Shown here piece after piece: positions 9,656-19,190 of a stretch of DNA of 64,000 nucleotides. A program made the position numbers and the translations under genes. Within the stretch, counting starts at the first letter, position 1, and every line of letters starts with the position of its first letter. Below the pieces are notes generated by a model. The model was not told where the DNA came from, ran no database searches, and saw only the letters and a list, made by a program, of their open reading frames with translations. The stretch is from Noviherbaspirillum galbum (lineage in GTDB: Bacteria; Pseudomonadota; Gammaproteobacteria; Burkholderiales; Burkholderiaceae_D). The stretch spans positions 1-64,000 of the forward strand of contig NZ_JAAIVB010000085.1 of NCBI RefSeq assembly GCF_010974945.1, read 5' to 3'.

Positions 9656-10894
9656 TTAAAGTATTCCGCGCTCCGCCATGCGGGCGATCTGTTCCTCGCT
9701 CACTCCGGCGTCGCGCAGCACCTCGACGTTGTGTTCGCCCAGCTTGGGTCCTAGCCACGCGATCTTGCCGGGGGTCTTGCTCAGCTTGGGGACGATGCCG
9801 GGCACCTTGAGCGTGCCGAATTCCGGATGCGGCACGTCGAGGATCATGTCGCGGGCAAGATACTGCGGATCGTCGAAGATGTCGGCGATGCTGTAGATCG
9901 GGCCGGCGGGAATGCCGTTGTCATTGAGTTGCTGCAGGCATTCCGCGAGGGTACGCGTCTCGGTCCACCCGGTGATGAGGGCGTCGATGAATTCCATGTG
10001 CCTGACGCGGGCCGCGTTGTTGCGGAAGCGGTCGTCGTCGATCAGGTCGGGCCGTCCCATGACCGTGAGCAGGCGCTGCACGATGGCATCGCCGTTCGCC
10101 GCAATCACCGCGTATTTGCCGTCGCTGGTCGGGTACACGTTCGAGGGCGCGATGCCGGGAAGGATGGAGCCTGTGCGTTCGCGCACGATGCCTTTCTTGT
10201 CGTATTCCGGCACCATGCTTTCCATCAGGCTGAACACGGCTTCGTAGAGCGCGACGTCGATCTCCTGGCCGCCGCCGCCATTGCAGTCGCGATGGTAGAG
10301 GGCCATCAGGATGCCGATCACCGAATACAGCGCGGCCACCGAATCCCCCAGGCTGATGCCGACGCGCGTGGGCGCCATGTTCGGGTAGCCGGTGAGATAG
10401 CGAATCCCGCCCATCGACTCGCCGATGGCGCCGAAGCCGGCGCGTTTGCTGTATGGGCCGGTCTGGCCGAAACCGGAAATGCGGGAAACGACCAGCCTCG
10501 GATTGATTTCCTGCAGGACCTGCGGCGTCAGTCCCCATTTGTCGAGCGTGCCGGGCCGGAAGTTCTCGATCAGCACGTCCGCTTCCTTGAGCAGGCGCTT
10601 GAGCACGTCCAGGCCTTCGGGATCGCCGCAATCGAGCGTGATGCAGCGCTTGTTGCGCGACTGGACGTACCACCACAGCGAAGTGCCGTTGTCGTGCAGG
10701 ATGCGCCAGTTGCGGATGGGATCGCCTTTTTCCGGCACCTCGATCTTGATCACGTCGGCGCCGAATTCGGCCAGCAGCCGTCCGCCGAACGGACCCGCGA
10801 TCAGCGTGCCCATTTCGATCACTTTGACGCCGGCCAGCGGACCGCTTGCAGGCTGCACCTTGGTTGATGTGGATTCGGAATTGATGTCGTTCAT
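9656..10894 (-). CDS. CaiB/BaiF family (family III) CoA-transferase
   Basis: 412 residues. N-terminal family signature [31 protein letters not shown], then the [11 protein letters not shown] and [13 protein letters not shown] segments. Cytosolic enzyme moving CoA between carboxylic acids. Next to an HMG-CoA-lyase homologue and a LeuCD pair, it fits a succinyl-CoA:(R)-citramalate CoA-transferase, an activity known for this family in the 3-hydroxypropionate cycle. The assignment to citramalate is inference. Spacing to leuC is 23 bp. Confidence 0.85.
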   Translation of the reverse strand: MNDINSESTSTKVQPASGPLAGVKVIEMGTLIAGPFGGRLLAEFGADVIKIEVPEKGDPIRNWRILHDNGTSLWWYVQSRNKRCITLDCGDPEGLDVLKRLLKEADVLIENFRPGTLDKWGLTPQVLQEINPRLVVSRISGFGQTGPYSKRAGFGAIGESMGGIRYLTGYPNMAPTRVGISLGDSVAALYSVIGILMALYHRDCNGGGGQEIDVALYEAVFSLMESMVPEYDKKGIVRERTGSILPGIAPSNVYPTSDGKYAVIAANGDAIVQRLLTVMGRPDLIDDDRFRNNAARVRHMEFIDALITGWTETRTLAECLQQLNDNGIPAGPIYSIADIFDDPQYLARDMILDVPHPEFGTLKVPGIVPKLSKTPGKIAWLGPKLGEHNVEVLRDAGVSEEQIARMAERGIL

Positions 10895-10936
10895 GTCGGA
10901 TTTCGCAGGGATGTGCGGGAAAGTGCGGGGGGATGG

Positions 10937-11848
10937 TCAGGCAGCCTTGGCGCATTGCGAGTGGTGTACCCGCCAGATGCTGCTGCTCATGGATTTGCGG
11001 AGCTGATCGGCAAGGAAGTCCGATGCGCCGAGCAAGCCGTCGAGCGCGATGCCGGCATCGTAGCCGGAAGCCTCGAGCAATGACACGACATCCTCGGTGG
11101 CGATATTGCCCGTCGCGCCGGGGGCGTACGGACAGCCGCCGATGCCGCCGATGCAGCTGTCGAAACGCCGGACCCCGGCTGCGATGCCGGCCATGAGGTT
11201 CGCCAGGCCGCGCCCGTAGGTGTCATGGAAGTGCAGCTCGAACTCGACGTCGCTGAAACGCTGGCGCAGCACGCTCATCCAGTCGAAGACCTGGTTCGGA
11301 TTGGCGATGCCGATGGTGTCGCACAGGCCGATGCGCCTGAACCCCTTGTCGGCCATCGTGCCGACGAGGCGCTCTATCCTGCCGAGGCCGGGATTGCCTT
11401 CGAAGGGGCAGCCGAACACCATGGAAATCGATACCCGCGCCTGCAAGCCATCCATCCTCGCTCGCTCGAACAGCGGCACGAGGTCGGCGATGGATTCCTG
11501 CGTGGTGCGGTTGAGGTTCTTCATGTTGTGGCTGTCGGTGGCCGACAGGACAAGGGTCACGCCCTCCACGCCCGCCGCGTGCGCGCGTTCGTAGCCCCTG
11601 GTGTTCGGAACGAGGGCGAAGCGCGTCAATGGCAGCGAAGACGTGCCGGCAACCACTTCCGCGGCATCCGCCAGGTTGGGGATCATCTTCGGACTGACGA
11701 AGGAGGTGATCTCGATTTCCTTGCAACCGGCGGCGCTGAGCCGTTCGATCAAGGCGATCTTTTCCGAGGTCGGGAGGTTGCGCACTTCATTTTGCAGGCC
11801 GTCGCGCGGACCAACTTCGGTGAGAGAAATGCTTTTCGATGAGGTCAT
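10937..11848 (-). CDS. HMG-CoA lyase family protein, candidate (R)-citramalyl-CoA lyase
   Basis: 303 residues from the ATG at 11848, chosen because GGGGAAGAAGC precedes it. An alternative ATG is at 11920. TIM-barrel lyase with the family opening TEVGPRDGLQNE, metal-ligand region ELHFHDTYGRGLAN and the catalytic-cysteine signature GGCPYAPGATGNIATED. Members cleave 3-hydroxy-3-methylglutaryl-CoA or, in Chloroflexus, (R)-citramalyl-CoA to acetyl-CoA and pyruvate. The LeuCD and CoA-transferase neighbours favour the second reaction; leucine catabolism genes are absent. Confidence 0.85.
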   Translation of the reverse strand: MTSSKSISLTEVGPRDGLQNEVRNLPTSEKIALIERLSAAGCKEIEITSFVSPKMIPNLADAAEVVAGTSSLPLTRFALVPNTRGYERAHAAGVEGVTLVLSATDSHNMKNLNRTTQESIADLVPLFERARMDGLQARVSISMVFGCPFEGNPGLGRIERLVGTMADKGFRRIGLCDTIGIANPNQVFDWMSVLRQRFSDVEFELHFHDTYGRGLANLMAGIAAGVRRFDSCIGGIGGCPYAPGATGNIATEDVVSLLEASGYDAGIALDGLLGASDFLADQLRKSMSSSIWRVHHSQCAKAA

Positions 11849-11989
11849 GCTTCTTCCCCGATTGATATGTGCCTTCATGTCTCGTGCCGCCGGCACGGAG
11901 GCTGCCGTATTGACGTTCATGATGCAATCGCCCCGAACTCTGGTAAAGCAGTCATTGGCGAATATGCCATCGCATGACGCGATGGCAGG

Positions 11990-13393
11990 CTAATCCATCG
12001 CGTCTTGCCGCACGAACAGCCGGCTGACGCTCACGATGCTCCCGGTCGCCGACAACACGGCGGCGAGCCATAGCGCGTAGCGCGCGCCTTGCGGCACCGA
12101 GAGCGAGAGGCAGAATGCCGCCAGCGCCGCGCCGCTTGCCTGGCCCGTCAATCTCGCGGTGGCGATGATGCCGCTGGCGCCGCCGCTGCGGTGAGGCGGC
12201 GCGCTGCTCATCATCGCCTTCAGGTTGGGTGCCTGGAAAAAGCCGAAGCCCATTCCGCACAGCGTCATGCGTGCGGCGATTTCCAGAACCGTTGCCTGCG
12301 GCGTCAGGGTGGCCAGCGCCGCCATTCCGGCCGACAGCATCGCCAGCCCGATGCCGGCGAGGGCGCCGGGCGGATAACGGTCGGACAGCCTGCCGGCGAT
12401 GGGCGCCATGATGCCCACGACTACCGGCCATGGCGTGATGAGCAGGCCGATGTCGACCGCGGAACGATGCAGGGCCGCCTCGAAAAAGAAGGGCAGGCCG
12501 ACGAAGCCGAGGCTTTGCGTCGCGAACGTGAGCGTGGCGGTCAGCGCGGACAGCGAAAACAGCGGGCGGCGAAACAAGTCCACCGGGAAAATCGGCGAGG
12601 CGCTGCTTCGCTCGCGCCGCACCTGCAGGCCGAGCAGCGCGGCCGCGACGACAAGTTCAAGAGACGTCACGCCGGCATGACGGTGATGCGCGGCTTCTCC
12701 GACGGCAAAAATGAGCAAGCCGAATGCGCCGATGTTGCACAGTGCGGCCGGGACATCATAGGGAGTCCGGCCTGCCGCCGGCGCGGCCCGCCGCCGCGGC
12801 AGGGCGCGCCAGCCCAGGATGAGCGCGATCGCGCCGAAGGGAATGTTGATGCCAAACAGCCAGGGCCAGGTCGCGACGGAAAGGATGGCCGACGCGAGCG
12901 CCGGCCCGAGAGAGAAGGCCACCGCGACGACCAAGGCATTGGTACCGAATCCCTGTCCCAGGAGCCTAGACGGATAGATCACCCGCAGCAGCGCGCCGTT
13001 CACGCTCATGATGGCGCTTGCGCCAAGGCCTTGTGCCAGGCGCGCCCCGATCAGCACGGGGAGGTTGGGAGCGAGCGCGCAGGCGAGCGATGCCGCCGCG
13101 AACAGCAAGAGGCCGGCAAGGTTCACCTTTTTGTAGCCGACGATTTCGCTCAGCGCCGCGAACGGCAACAGGGTTGCCACCATGGCCAATTGGTAGGCCG
13201 TCACGATCCATACCGAGTCGGCCGGGGTGGCTTGCAATTGCAACGCCATGGCGGGCAGGGCGGTGTTGGCAATGGACGTGTCGAGCGAAGCCATGCCGAC
13301 CCCCGCCGCCACGGAAAGCATCGCGAGGCGGCGCTCTCCTGCGGGCAAGCCGTCCGGTGCCGGGCCGGATTCCGCTTTTGCCGGGGTTGCCAT
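11990..13393 (-). CDS. MFS transporter, DHA2-like (14-helix)
   Basis: 467-residue integral membrane transporter with about 14 hydrophobic helices. Motif-A-like SEIVGYKKVNLAG and motif-C-like GPALASAILS point to the EmrB/QacA (DHA2) group of drug:proton antiporters. The start is the ATG at 13393. It lies inside the catabolic operon between the ABC permease and the lyase, so it may move an intermediate or the substrate. DHA2 proteins are usually exporters, so an uptake role is uncertain. Confidence 0.8.
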   Translation of the reverse strand: MATPAKAESGPAPDGLPAGERRLAMLSVAAGVGMASLDTSIANTALPAMALQLQATPADSVWIVTAYQLAMVATLLPFAALSEIVGYKKVNLAGLLLFAAASLACALAPNLPVLIGARLAQGLGASAIMSVNGALLRVIYPSRLLGQGFGTNALVVAVAFSLGPALASAILSVATWPWLFGINIPFGAIALILGWRALPRRRAAPAAGRTPYDVPAALCNIGAFGLLIFAVGEAAHHRHAGVTSLELVVAAALLGLQVRRERSSASPIFPVDLFRRPLFSLSALTATLTFATQSLGFVGLPFFFEAALHRSAVDIGLLITPWPVVVGIMAPIAGRLSDRYPPGALAGIGLAMLSAGMAALATLTPQATVLEIAARMTLCGMGFGFFQAPNLKAMMSSAPPHRSGGASGIIATARLTGQASGAALAAFCLSLSVPQGARYALWLAAVLSATGSIVSVSRLFVRQDAMD

Positions 13394-13442
13394 CAATGTC
13401 CGGCGATGCCGTCCGGAAAGCGGTCTCCGCGGCCCGGCACGA

Positions 13443-14294
13443 TCAAAGCTTTTCCGTTTCCCCGGACTTCGGCTGCCATTTCATCAGGCGCTTCTCGACG
13501 ACGCCGACGATGGTATCGAGGGCAAGGGCAAATACGGTGAGCACCAGGATGCCCGCGAAGACGGTATTGATGTCGAAACTGCCTTCGGCTTGCAGGATAA
13601 GGTAGCCGACGCCGCGCGCCGAACCGAGATACTCGCCCACCACCGCGCCGACGAAGGCCAGGCCGACCGAGGTATGCAGGCTGGAAAATACCCAGGACGT
13701 GGCCGAGGGCAGGTACACCTGGCGCAGCAGCTGGCTGCGGTTGGCGCCCAGCATGCGGGCGTTGGCAAGGATGACCGGACTGACTTCCTTGACGCCCTGG
13801 TAGACGTTGAAGAAGACGATGAAGAACACCAGGGTCACCGCCAGCGCCACCTTGGACCAGATGCCCAGGCCGAACCAGACCGCGAAGATGGGCGCAAGGA
13901 TCACGCGCGGCATGGAATTGGCCGCCTTGATGTAGGGATCGAGGATGGCGGAAGCCATCGGCGACAAGGCAAGCCACAGGCCGAAACCCAGGCCGAGCAG
14001 GGTGCCGACGCCGAACGCCAGCACGGTTTCCGTCAGCGTGACCAGCAGGTGCGGGTAGATTTCGGCGGGGAAATTCAGCGTGAACAAGGTCGTTTCGCCC
14101 AGGCTGACCTCGAGCGAACCGTTGCCCACCGTGAACCATTGCCAGATGCGCACCAGCACCGCCAGCGGTTCGCCGAAGAAAAACGCGCCCTGCGGATTGC
14201 GCGAGATGCCGTGCCAGACCGCGAACAGGAGGACGAGGACGGCCAGTTGCCAGAAGCGCAGGCTGGATTGACGCGGCTTGATGAGGTTCCACAT
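13443..14294 (-). CDS. ABC transporter permease, SsuC/TauC type
   Basis: 283 residues with about six membrane helices and the binding-protein-dependent permease EAA-like loop (YQGVKEVSPVILANARMLGANRSQLLRQVYLPSA). Partner of the ATPase 3 bp upstream and the NMT1-type binding protein. Transporters of this subfamily carry sulfonates, nitrate, thiamine precursors and, in Burkholderiales, aromatic or dicarboxylic acids such as phthalate. The catabolic operon suggests an unsaturated C5 dicarboxylate or its precursor. Confidence 0.85.
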   Translation of the reverse strand: MWNLIKPRQSSLRFWQLAVLVLLFAVWHGISRNPQGAFFFGEPLAVLVRIWQWFTVGNGSLEVSLGETTLFTLNFPAEIYPHLLVTLTETVLAFGVGTLLGLGFGLWLALSPMASAILDPYIKAANSMPRVILAPIFAVWFGLGIWSKVALAVTLVFFIVFFNVYQGVKEVSPVILANARMLGANRSQLLRQVYLPSATSWVFSSLHTSVGLAFVGAVVGEYLGSARGVGYLILQAEGSFDINTVFAGILVLTVFALALDTIVGVVEKRLMKWQPKSGETEKL

Positions 14295-14297
14295 GGC

Positions 14298-15197
14298 TCA
14301 GGCCCTTTGTTTGGTTTGCTGGTATCCCTTGAGGACTTCCTCGCGCAGCACGTCCCAGATCTGGGCGTGCAGCTCGACGAAGCGCGGATGGGCGCGGATC
14401 TCGGCGACGTCGCGCGGCCGCGGCAGGTCGATGACGAATTCGCCGATCGGATGGGTGCCCGGTCCGGCCGACAGCACCACCACGCGGTCCGACATGGCGA
14501 TGGCTTCGTCGAGGTCATGGGTGATGAACAGCACCGCCTTCTTCTTGGCGCTCCACAGGTCGAGCACCTCGTTCTCCATGAGCTGGCGGGTCTGGATGTC
14601 CAGCGCCGAGAACGGTTCATCCATCAGGATGATGTCCGGGTCGAGCACAAGGGTCTGCGCCAGCGCGACCCGCTTGCGCATGCCGCCCGATAGCTGGTGC
14701 GGATAGCGGTCGCCGAATCCCTTGAGCCCGACGCGCGCCAGCCATTCTTCGCCCAGGCGGTTGGCTTCGCCTTCCGGCATGCCGCGGAACTGCAGGCCGG
14801 CAACGACATTCTGGAGGGCGCTGCGCCAGGGAAGCAGGCATTCCGCCTGGAACATGTAGCCTGCGCGTCGGTTCAGGCCGGTGAGTTCCTCGCCGAACAC
14901 CCTGACGGTCCCTGAGGAGGGCTGCAGCAGGCCGGCGCCGACGTTGAGCAGGGTCGACTTGCCGCAGCCGGTCGGTCCGACCACCGACACGAATTCGCCG
15001 GGCGCGATGTTGAGCGTGGTGTCGGCCATGGCCGTGTAGCGCTGCGCCCGATTCTCCCGCGACACGAAGGTGCAGGTGATGTTGTCGAGGGAAAGCGCGG
15101 CATGCGCCGCCTGCTGGCCCGGCTGCTGCGCCGCTTCCTGGCTGACCGTTCCCGTCCGCTGCATGGGCGTGACCCTGGCATTAACGCTGTTTGTCAT
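14298..15197 (-). CDS. ABC transporter ATP-binding protein, SsuB/TauB type
   Basis: 299 residues. Walker A GPTGCGKST, Q-loop in MFQAECLLPW, signature LSGGMRKRVALAQ, Walker B IILMDEPFSALD and H-loop FITHDLDEA are all present. It overlaps the binding-protein gene by 17 bp and precedes the permease by 3 bp, so the three are co-translated. A long N-terminal extension of about 35 residues precedes the ATPase domain. Confidence 0.9.
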   Translation of the reverse strand: MTNSVNARVTPMQRTGTVSQEAAQQPGQQAAHAALSLDNITCTFVSRENRAQRYTAMADTTLNIAPGEFVSVVGPTGCGKSTLLNVGAGLLQPSSGTVRVFGEELTGLNRRAGYMFQAECLLPWRSALQNVVAGLQFRGMPEGEANRLGEEWLARVGLKGFGDRYPHQLSGGMRKRVALAQTLVLDPDIILMDEPFSALDIQTRQLMENEVLDLWSAKKKAVLFITHDLDEAIAMSDRVVVLSAGPGTHPIGEFVIDLPRPRDVAEIRAHPRFVELHAQIWDVLREEVLKGYQQTKQRA

Positions 15198-16212
15198 TTG
15201 CCTTCCTCACGAAGTCATTGGTGTAGGTTCGGGTGAGATCGATGGTCTTGCCCGCGATCTTGGGATCGTATGCCTGCAAGGCCTTCAATGCCGTCTGCGC
15301 GCCTTCGTCAGGGATCTTGCCGTCGGGCGAATAGGCTTCCTTCACCTTGAGGAAGGCTGCGGTGTAGAGGGCGCGGTCGCCAAGCATGTAGCTCTCCGGC
15401 ACGACCTTGACGATGTCGTCCGGGCCGGCGGTCTGGATCCACTTCAATGCCTTCACCATGGCGTTGGTCAATGCCTGGGTGGTGTTCGGGTTCTTCTTGA
15501 TGAATGCGCCGGAGGCATACAGCGTGGCGGCGGGCATTGGCCCGCCAAAGACGTCGAGTGTGTCCTTCATGGTACGGGTGTCGACGATGACCTTGATGTC
15601 GTTCTTCTGCTGCAGCATGGTGATCGCGGGATCGAGATTGGCGATCGCATCGATCTGGCCCGACCGCACGGCCGACAAGGCGCCCGCGGAGGTGCCCACG
15701 CCGATGTAAGACACGTCGCCGGGCTTGATGCCGGCCTTGGCGAGCACGAAGCTGGCAAGCATGTTGGTGGACGACCCGGGCGCCGTCACGCCGATCTTCT
15801 TGCCCTTGAGGTCCTGGAGCGATTTGTAATTCGGCAGGTTCTTGGTGGAAACGCCCAGCACGATCTGCGGCGCGCGTCCCTGGAGCACGAAGGCGGTGAT
15901 GTTCTGGCCCTTCACCTGCATGTCGATGGTGTGCTCGAAGGCGCCGGACACCACGTCCGCACTGCCGCCGACCAGCGCCTGCAGTGCCTTGGAACCACCG
16001 GCGAAGTCGCTGATTTCCACCTGCAAGCCTTCATCCTTGAAATAGCCTAGCTGCTCGGCAACGGTAAGGGGCAGGTAATAGAACAGGTTCTTGCCGCCGA
16101 CGGCGATCGATACCTTCGGCTTTTCCAGGGTTTGCGCGAGCGTGCCGGAGGACGCGAAGATGAGGGTTGCCGCGAGGGCACAGGCCATGCGGCCGGAAGG
16201 AATGAATTGCAT
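15181..16212 (-). CDS. ABC transporter substrate-binding protein, NMT1/SsuA-like
   Basis: 343 residues from the ATG at 16212. A signal peptide (about 1-27, cleavage after TLAQ) precedes a type II periplasmic binding fold: VSIAVGGKNLFYYLPLTVAEQLGYFKDEGL and DLKGKKIGVTAPGSSTNMLAS are typical of the NMT1/TauA group. The gene runs before its ATPase and permease genes in the operon. The ligand is unknown; the operon suggests a carboxylic acid. Confidence 0.85.
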   Translation of the reverse strand: MQFIPSGRMACALAATLIFASSGTLAQTLEKPKVSIAVGGKNLFYYLPLTVAEQLGYFKDEGLQVEISDFAGGSKALQALVGGSADVVSGAFEHTIDMQVKGQNITAFVLQGRAPQIVLGVSTKNLPNYKSLQDLKGKKIGVTAPGSSTNMLASFVLAKAGIKPGDVSYIGVGTSAGALSAVRSGQIDAIANLDPAITMLQQKNDIKVIVDTRTMKDTLDVFGGPMPAATLYASGAFIKKNPNTTQALTNAMVKALKWIQTAGPDDIVKVVPESYMLGDRALYTAAFLKVKEAYSPDGKIPDEGAQTALKALQAYDPKIAGKTIDLTRTYTNDFVRKANDKQR

Positions 16213-16349
16213 GTCGTCTCCAGGGGATGGCGGACACCGCCGACTTTTGTTGTTACGGCATGGTGGAATCCAAGGGAGACCTTGTAAAGCTGCATTTTGC
16301 GAAGCTGCCATCGCGGTTGGCGATGGCTGGCTTCATCCGCGCTTTCGCT

Positions 16350-17234
16350 TCAGCGCTTAGCCAGCAAATGATCGAAAAGCAGTTTCGCCGCAGGCGGCAG
16401 GGAAGAATAGGCCCGTACGCAAATGTTCAGCTGGCGCCGCGCCCATGGCTCGTCCAGCGGCACCGTCTTGATTGCCAGCGCGCGGTAGATCCCGGCGCTG
16501 GCGCGCGGCAGGATGCCGATGCCCAGGCCGGCTTCCACCATCAGGCACTGCGCGTCATAGCCGGTCACCTGGATGCGCATCTTGACGGTGCGGCCGAGCT
16601 CGCTGGCTTCCTTGATCATCTGGTAGTTGAGGCTGCTGCCCGCATGCAGGCCGACGAACTGCTCGTCGAGCAACTCGGCGAAGCGCAGGCTGCTGCGTCC
16701 CGCAAGCGCATGCGCGGCGGGCAGGATCACGACCAGTTCGTCGGTGCGGAACGGGGTGACTTCCAGCGATTCGGGGTGCGGCGCCTGCGCGAAGATGCCA
16801 ATGTCCGCCATGTTCTCCGCGACGCCGCGCAGGATGGCGCTGCTGATCTTTTCCTCGAGATGGATCTGGATGAGCGGATGCTCTTCCATGAAGGTCTTGA
16901 GGGCCAAGGGCATGAACTGCGTGATCACGGAAATATTCGCCAACACCCGCACCGAGCCTCGCGTTCCGCTGGCGAAGTCGTGCATTTGCGCGGCGATGTT
17001 GTCGAAGTCGTTCAGCACGCCGCGTGCGAGGTTGAGCAGAGCCATCCCGGCGGGGGTCGGCACGATTCCCTTGTTCGACCGGTTGAACAGCTGGGTATCC
17101 AGCTGCTGCTCCAGCTCGCTGAGGCGCTTGCTGACGGCCGCCGTCGCAAGGTGCTCCCTTTGCGCGGCGGCGGCGATCTTGCCTTCTTCGACGACGGCAA
17201 CGAACAGGCGGAGTGAAACGGGATCGATCTTCAT
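16350..17234 (-). CDS. LysR family regulator of the citraconate-type operon
   Basis: 294 residues. The winged helix-turn-helix at residues 1-60 (LRLFVAVVEEGKIAAAAQREHLATAAVSKRLSELE) is followed by a LysR substrate domain. It is the first gene of the leftward run, 137 bp upstream of the binding protein, and on the same strand as its probable targets, unlike the usual divergent layout. The inducer would be a substrate or CoA intermediate of the pathway (inference). Confidence 0.85.
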   Translation of the reverse strand: MKIDPVSLRLFVAVVEEGKIAAAAQREHLATAAVSKRLSELEQQLDTQLFNRSNKGIVPTPAGMALLNLARGVLNDFDNIAAQMHDFASGTRGSVRVLANISVITQFMPLALKTFMEEHPLIQIHLEEKISSAILRGVAENMADIGIFAQAPHPESLEVTPFRTDELVVILPAAHALAGRSSLRFAELLDEQFVGLHAGSSLNYQMIKEASELGRTVKMRIQVTGYDAQCLMVEAGLGIGILPRASAGIYRALAIKTVPLDEPWARRQLNICVRAYSSLPPAAKLLFDHLLAKR

Positions 17235-17329
17235 GATGTTCCTGCACCGGTGAGATGATCGAATTCTATTTCAAACGGACCAGGCGCTGGTGCAAGGCTG
17301 CTTCCTGGCTTTCAATCACGCGCCGGGCA

Positions 17330-18874
17330 TCAGGCCAGCTTGAAAATGCCGACCGCTTGCCTGAGCTGGCCAAGCATATCCTGCATGTCACGGGAGGAAG
17401 CAGAAGCCTGCTCCACGAGAGCGGCGTTTTGCTGCGTCGCCCGGTCCATCTGGTTGATGGCCTCGTTGACCTGGGCGATGCCGCCGCTTTGTGCCTGGCT
17501 TGCCGAGGAAATCTCGTTCATGATTTCCGTGGCGAGTTGTATGCTGCGGACGACTTCCTGCATCGTATCGCCCGCCTGGTCGGCAAGCCGGCTGCCCGTC
17601 TCGACTTCCTCGACCGAACTGCCGATGAGTTCCTTGATCTCCGTTGCCGCCGTGGCGGAGCGTTGGGCGAGGCTGCGCACCTCCGCTGCCACCACGGCAA
17701 AACCGCGGCCCTGTTCTCCGGCGCGCGCGGCTTCGACGGCCGCATTGAGCGCCAGGATGTTGGTCTGGAAGGCGATGCCGTCGATCATGCCGATGATGTC
17801 GACGATTTTTCTCGATGAGGTGCTGATCGACGCCATGGTCTCGACCACCTTCGCGACCACTTGGCCGCCCTCGACCGCGATTCCCGAGGCTGACGCCGCA
17901 ATCTGGCTTGCCTCGCGTGCGTTGTGCGCGTTCTGCTTGACTGTCGATGTCAGCTCTTCCATTGACGAGGCGGTCTCTTCAAGCGAGGCCGCCTGCTGTT
18001 CCGTCCGCGCGGACAGGTCCTCGTGGCCAGAAACGATGTGGCCTGACGCCGCCGCAATCGCGTCGGTTCCGCAGCGGACCTCGCGAACGATCTTTACCAG
18101 GCTCAGGTTCATCGCGTCCAGGGCTTGCAAGAGGCGGCCGGTTTCATCCCTGGCGGTAGCCGCGATGCGCGAGGTCAGGTCGCCGGCCGCGACGGTCTCC
18201 GCGATTTTCACGGCATCGTGGATTGGCTGCGTAATGGAAAGCGTGGTGAGCCAGCCAACGACCATGCCAATGGCGATGGCCAGGGCGGTCGTGATCAGCA
18301 TGAGGGTGCGCGCGCGAACATATTCCTCATAGGCCAGCGCCTTGGCTGCCGCGACGAGTCCGTGTTCATGCGCAACCAGCTCTTCCAGTATCGCGAGGCC
18401 ATCCTCCATTCCTGTGAGGTGCTTCTTCAACAACAGTTCGATCGCCTCTTCCTTCTTTCCTTCCAGCCCCAGCTGAACCGTCTTGTTGCTGATCGGGACG
18501 GCGACTGCCAGTCCCGCATCCAGCTTCGCCAAAATCGCTTTTTCACCGTCAGTGTCAGCCAGCCTGGCGATGACGGCCTTGGCGGCGGCATACTTTTTCC
18601 GGGCGGCCTGGAGCTTTGCAAGTTGCGACTGCAGCATTGTGGCGTCGGTCAGGAACACGATGCGGGTGGTGTAGAGAGCGGTATCCCTGAACAGGCTCGC
18701 CATTTCGTTTGCCGCGGCAACCTTCACGTTGTTTTCATCGACCACATTTTCCAGGCGGCCTTGGATATGGCGCATGGAATTCAGACCCAGGCAGAGGACG
18801 ACTGCGAGCAGGGCGAGCAGCACCCCGAAAGCCGCCGTCAATCGCACGCCGATAGTGTAGTTACGCAAGGACAT
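17330..18874 (-). CDS. Methyl-accepting chemotaxis protein (4HB sensor)
   Basis: 514 residues. Membrane helices at about 11-31 and 192-212 enclose a four-helix-bundle ligand domain, followed by a HAMP domain (about 213-266) and a signalling coiled coil with the conserved tip ([22 protein letters not shown], positions near 17640-17710). No CheR/CheB-binding pentapeptide ends the protein. The gene is monocistronic. Its upstream region carries a 15-bp motif shared with the picolinate promoters, so picolinate or a related pyridine acid is a reasonable candidate signal (inference). Confidence 0.92.
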   Translation of the reverse strand: MSLRNYTIGVRLTAAFGVLLALLAVVLCLGLNSMRHIQGRLENVVDENNVKVAAANEMASLFRDTALYTTRIVFLTDATMLQSQLAKLQAARKKYAAAKAVIARLADTDGEKAILAKLDAGLAVAVPISNKTVQLGLEGKKEEAIELLLKKHLTGMEDGLAILEELVAHEHGLVAAAKALAYEEYVRARTLMLITTALAIAIGMVVGWLTTLSITQPIHDAVKIAETVAAGDLTSRIAATARDETGRLLQALDAMNLSLVKIVREVRCGTDAIAAASGHIVSGHEDLSARTEQQAASLEETASSMEELTSTVKQNAHNAREASQIAASASGIAVEGGQVVAKVVETMASISTSSRKIVDIIGMIDGIAFQTNILALNAAVEAARAGEQGRGFAVVAAEVRSLAQRSATAATEIKELIGSSVEEVETGSRLADQAGDTMQEVVRSIQLATEIMNEISSASQAQSGGIAQVNEAINQMDRATQQNAALVEQASASSRDMQDMLGQLRQAVGIFKLA

Positions 18875-18949
18875 CCCTTTTTCTCCTCCTGAATGGTTAG
18901 AAAATTGCTGGCGGCCCGGGCAAACTCGCTTGAGCCGTGTCTCCCAGGA

Positions 18950-18964
18950 ATGAAAGTGTACTGA
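18950..18964 (-). promoter_or_regulatory. Candidate operator upstream of the chemoreceptor
   Basis: On the minus strand this reads TCAGTACACTTTCAT. It matches the motif at 19084-19098, at 42344-42358 and, more weakly, at 42133-42147 (consensus TCAGTNNACTTNCAT). It lies 76 bp upstream of the chemoreceptor start. Confidence 0.5.
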
Positions 18965-19041
18965 CTAAAATTCAGGTGAGAAGAGTTTTTTGCGAAATCT
19001 AAAAAATTAGCTTGCAAGTAAGGATATTGCGGATAAAGGCC

Positions 19042-19069
19042 TTGACAGCGGCGACGCCTGATTTATACT
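19042..19069 (+). promoter_or_regulatory. Sigma-70 promoter, TTGACA-N16-TATACT
   Basis: The -35 TTGACA (19042-19047) matches consensus perfectly and the -10 TATACT (19064-19069) is near-consensus, with a 16-bp spacer. Transcription would start near 19076, directly on the operator palindrome, and run toward the small gene at 19191. Confidence 0.7.
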
Positions 19070-19075
19070 CCACGT

Positions 19076-19098
19076 GTAAGTAGTCAGTGTACTTACAT
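19076..19098. promoter_or_regulatory. Palindromic operator at the predicted transcription start
   Basis: Perfect inverted repeat GTAAGTA (19076-19082) and TACTTAC (19090-19096) with a 7-bp spacer, placed at the predicted start of a strong promoter. It contains TCAGTGTACTTACAT (19084-19098), which differs at one base from the picolinate promoter motif. The position implies repression by a dimeric regulator such as a MarR protein. Confidence 0.6.
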
Positions 19099-19190
19099 AA
19101 AACTTTGCCGGTGAATGGCATGGAGGAAGCGCGCCTTCCGGAGCCGGGCGGAGCGGCATACCCGAACCAGGCTGGCGAACGGCTTGGTCG

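Noticed and set aside
12089-13540. 483-codon plus-strand frame opposite the MFS gene
   Set aside because: Composition is shadow-like and the minus-strand transporter has helices and motifs.
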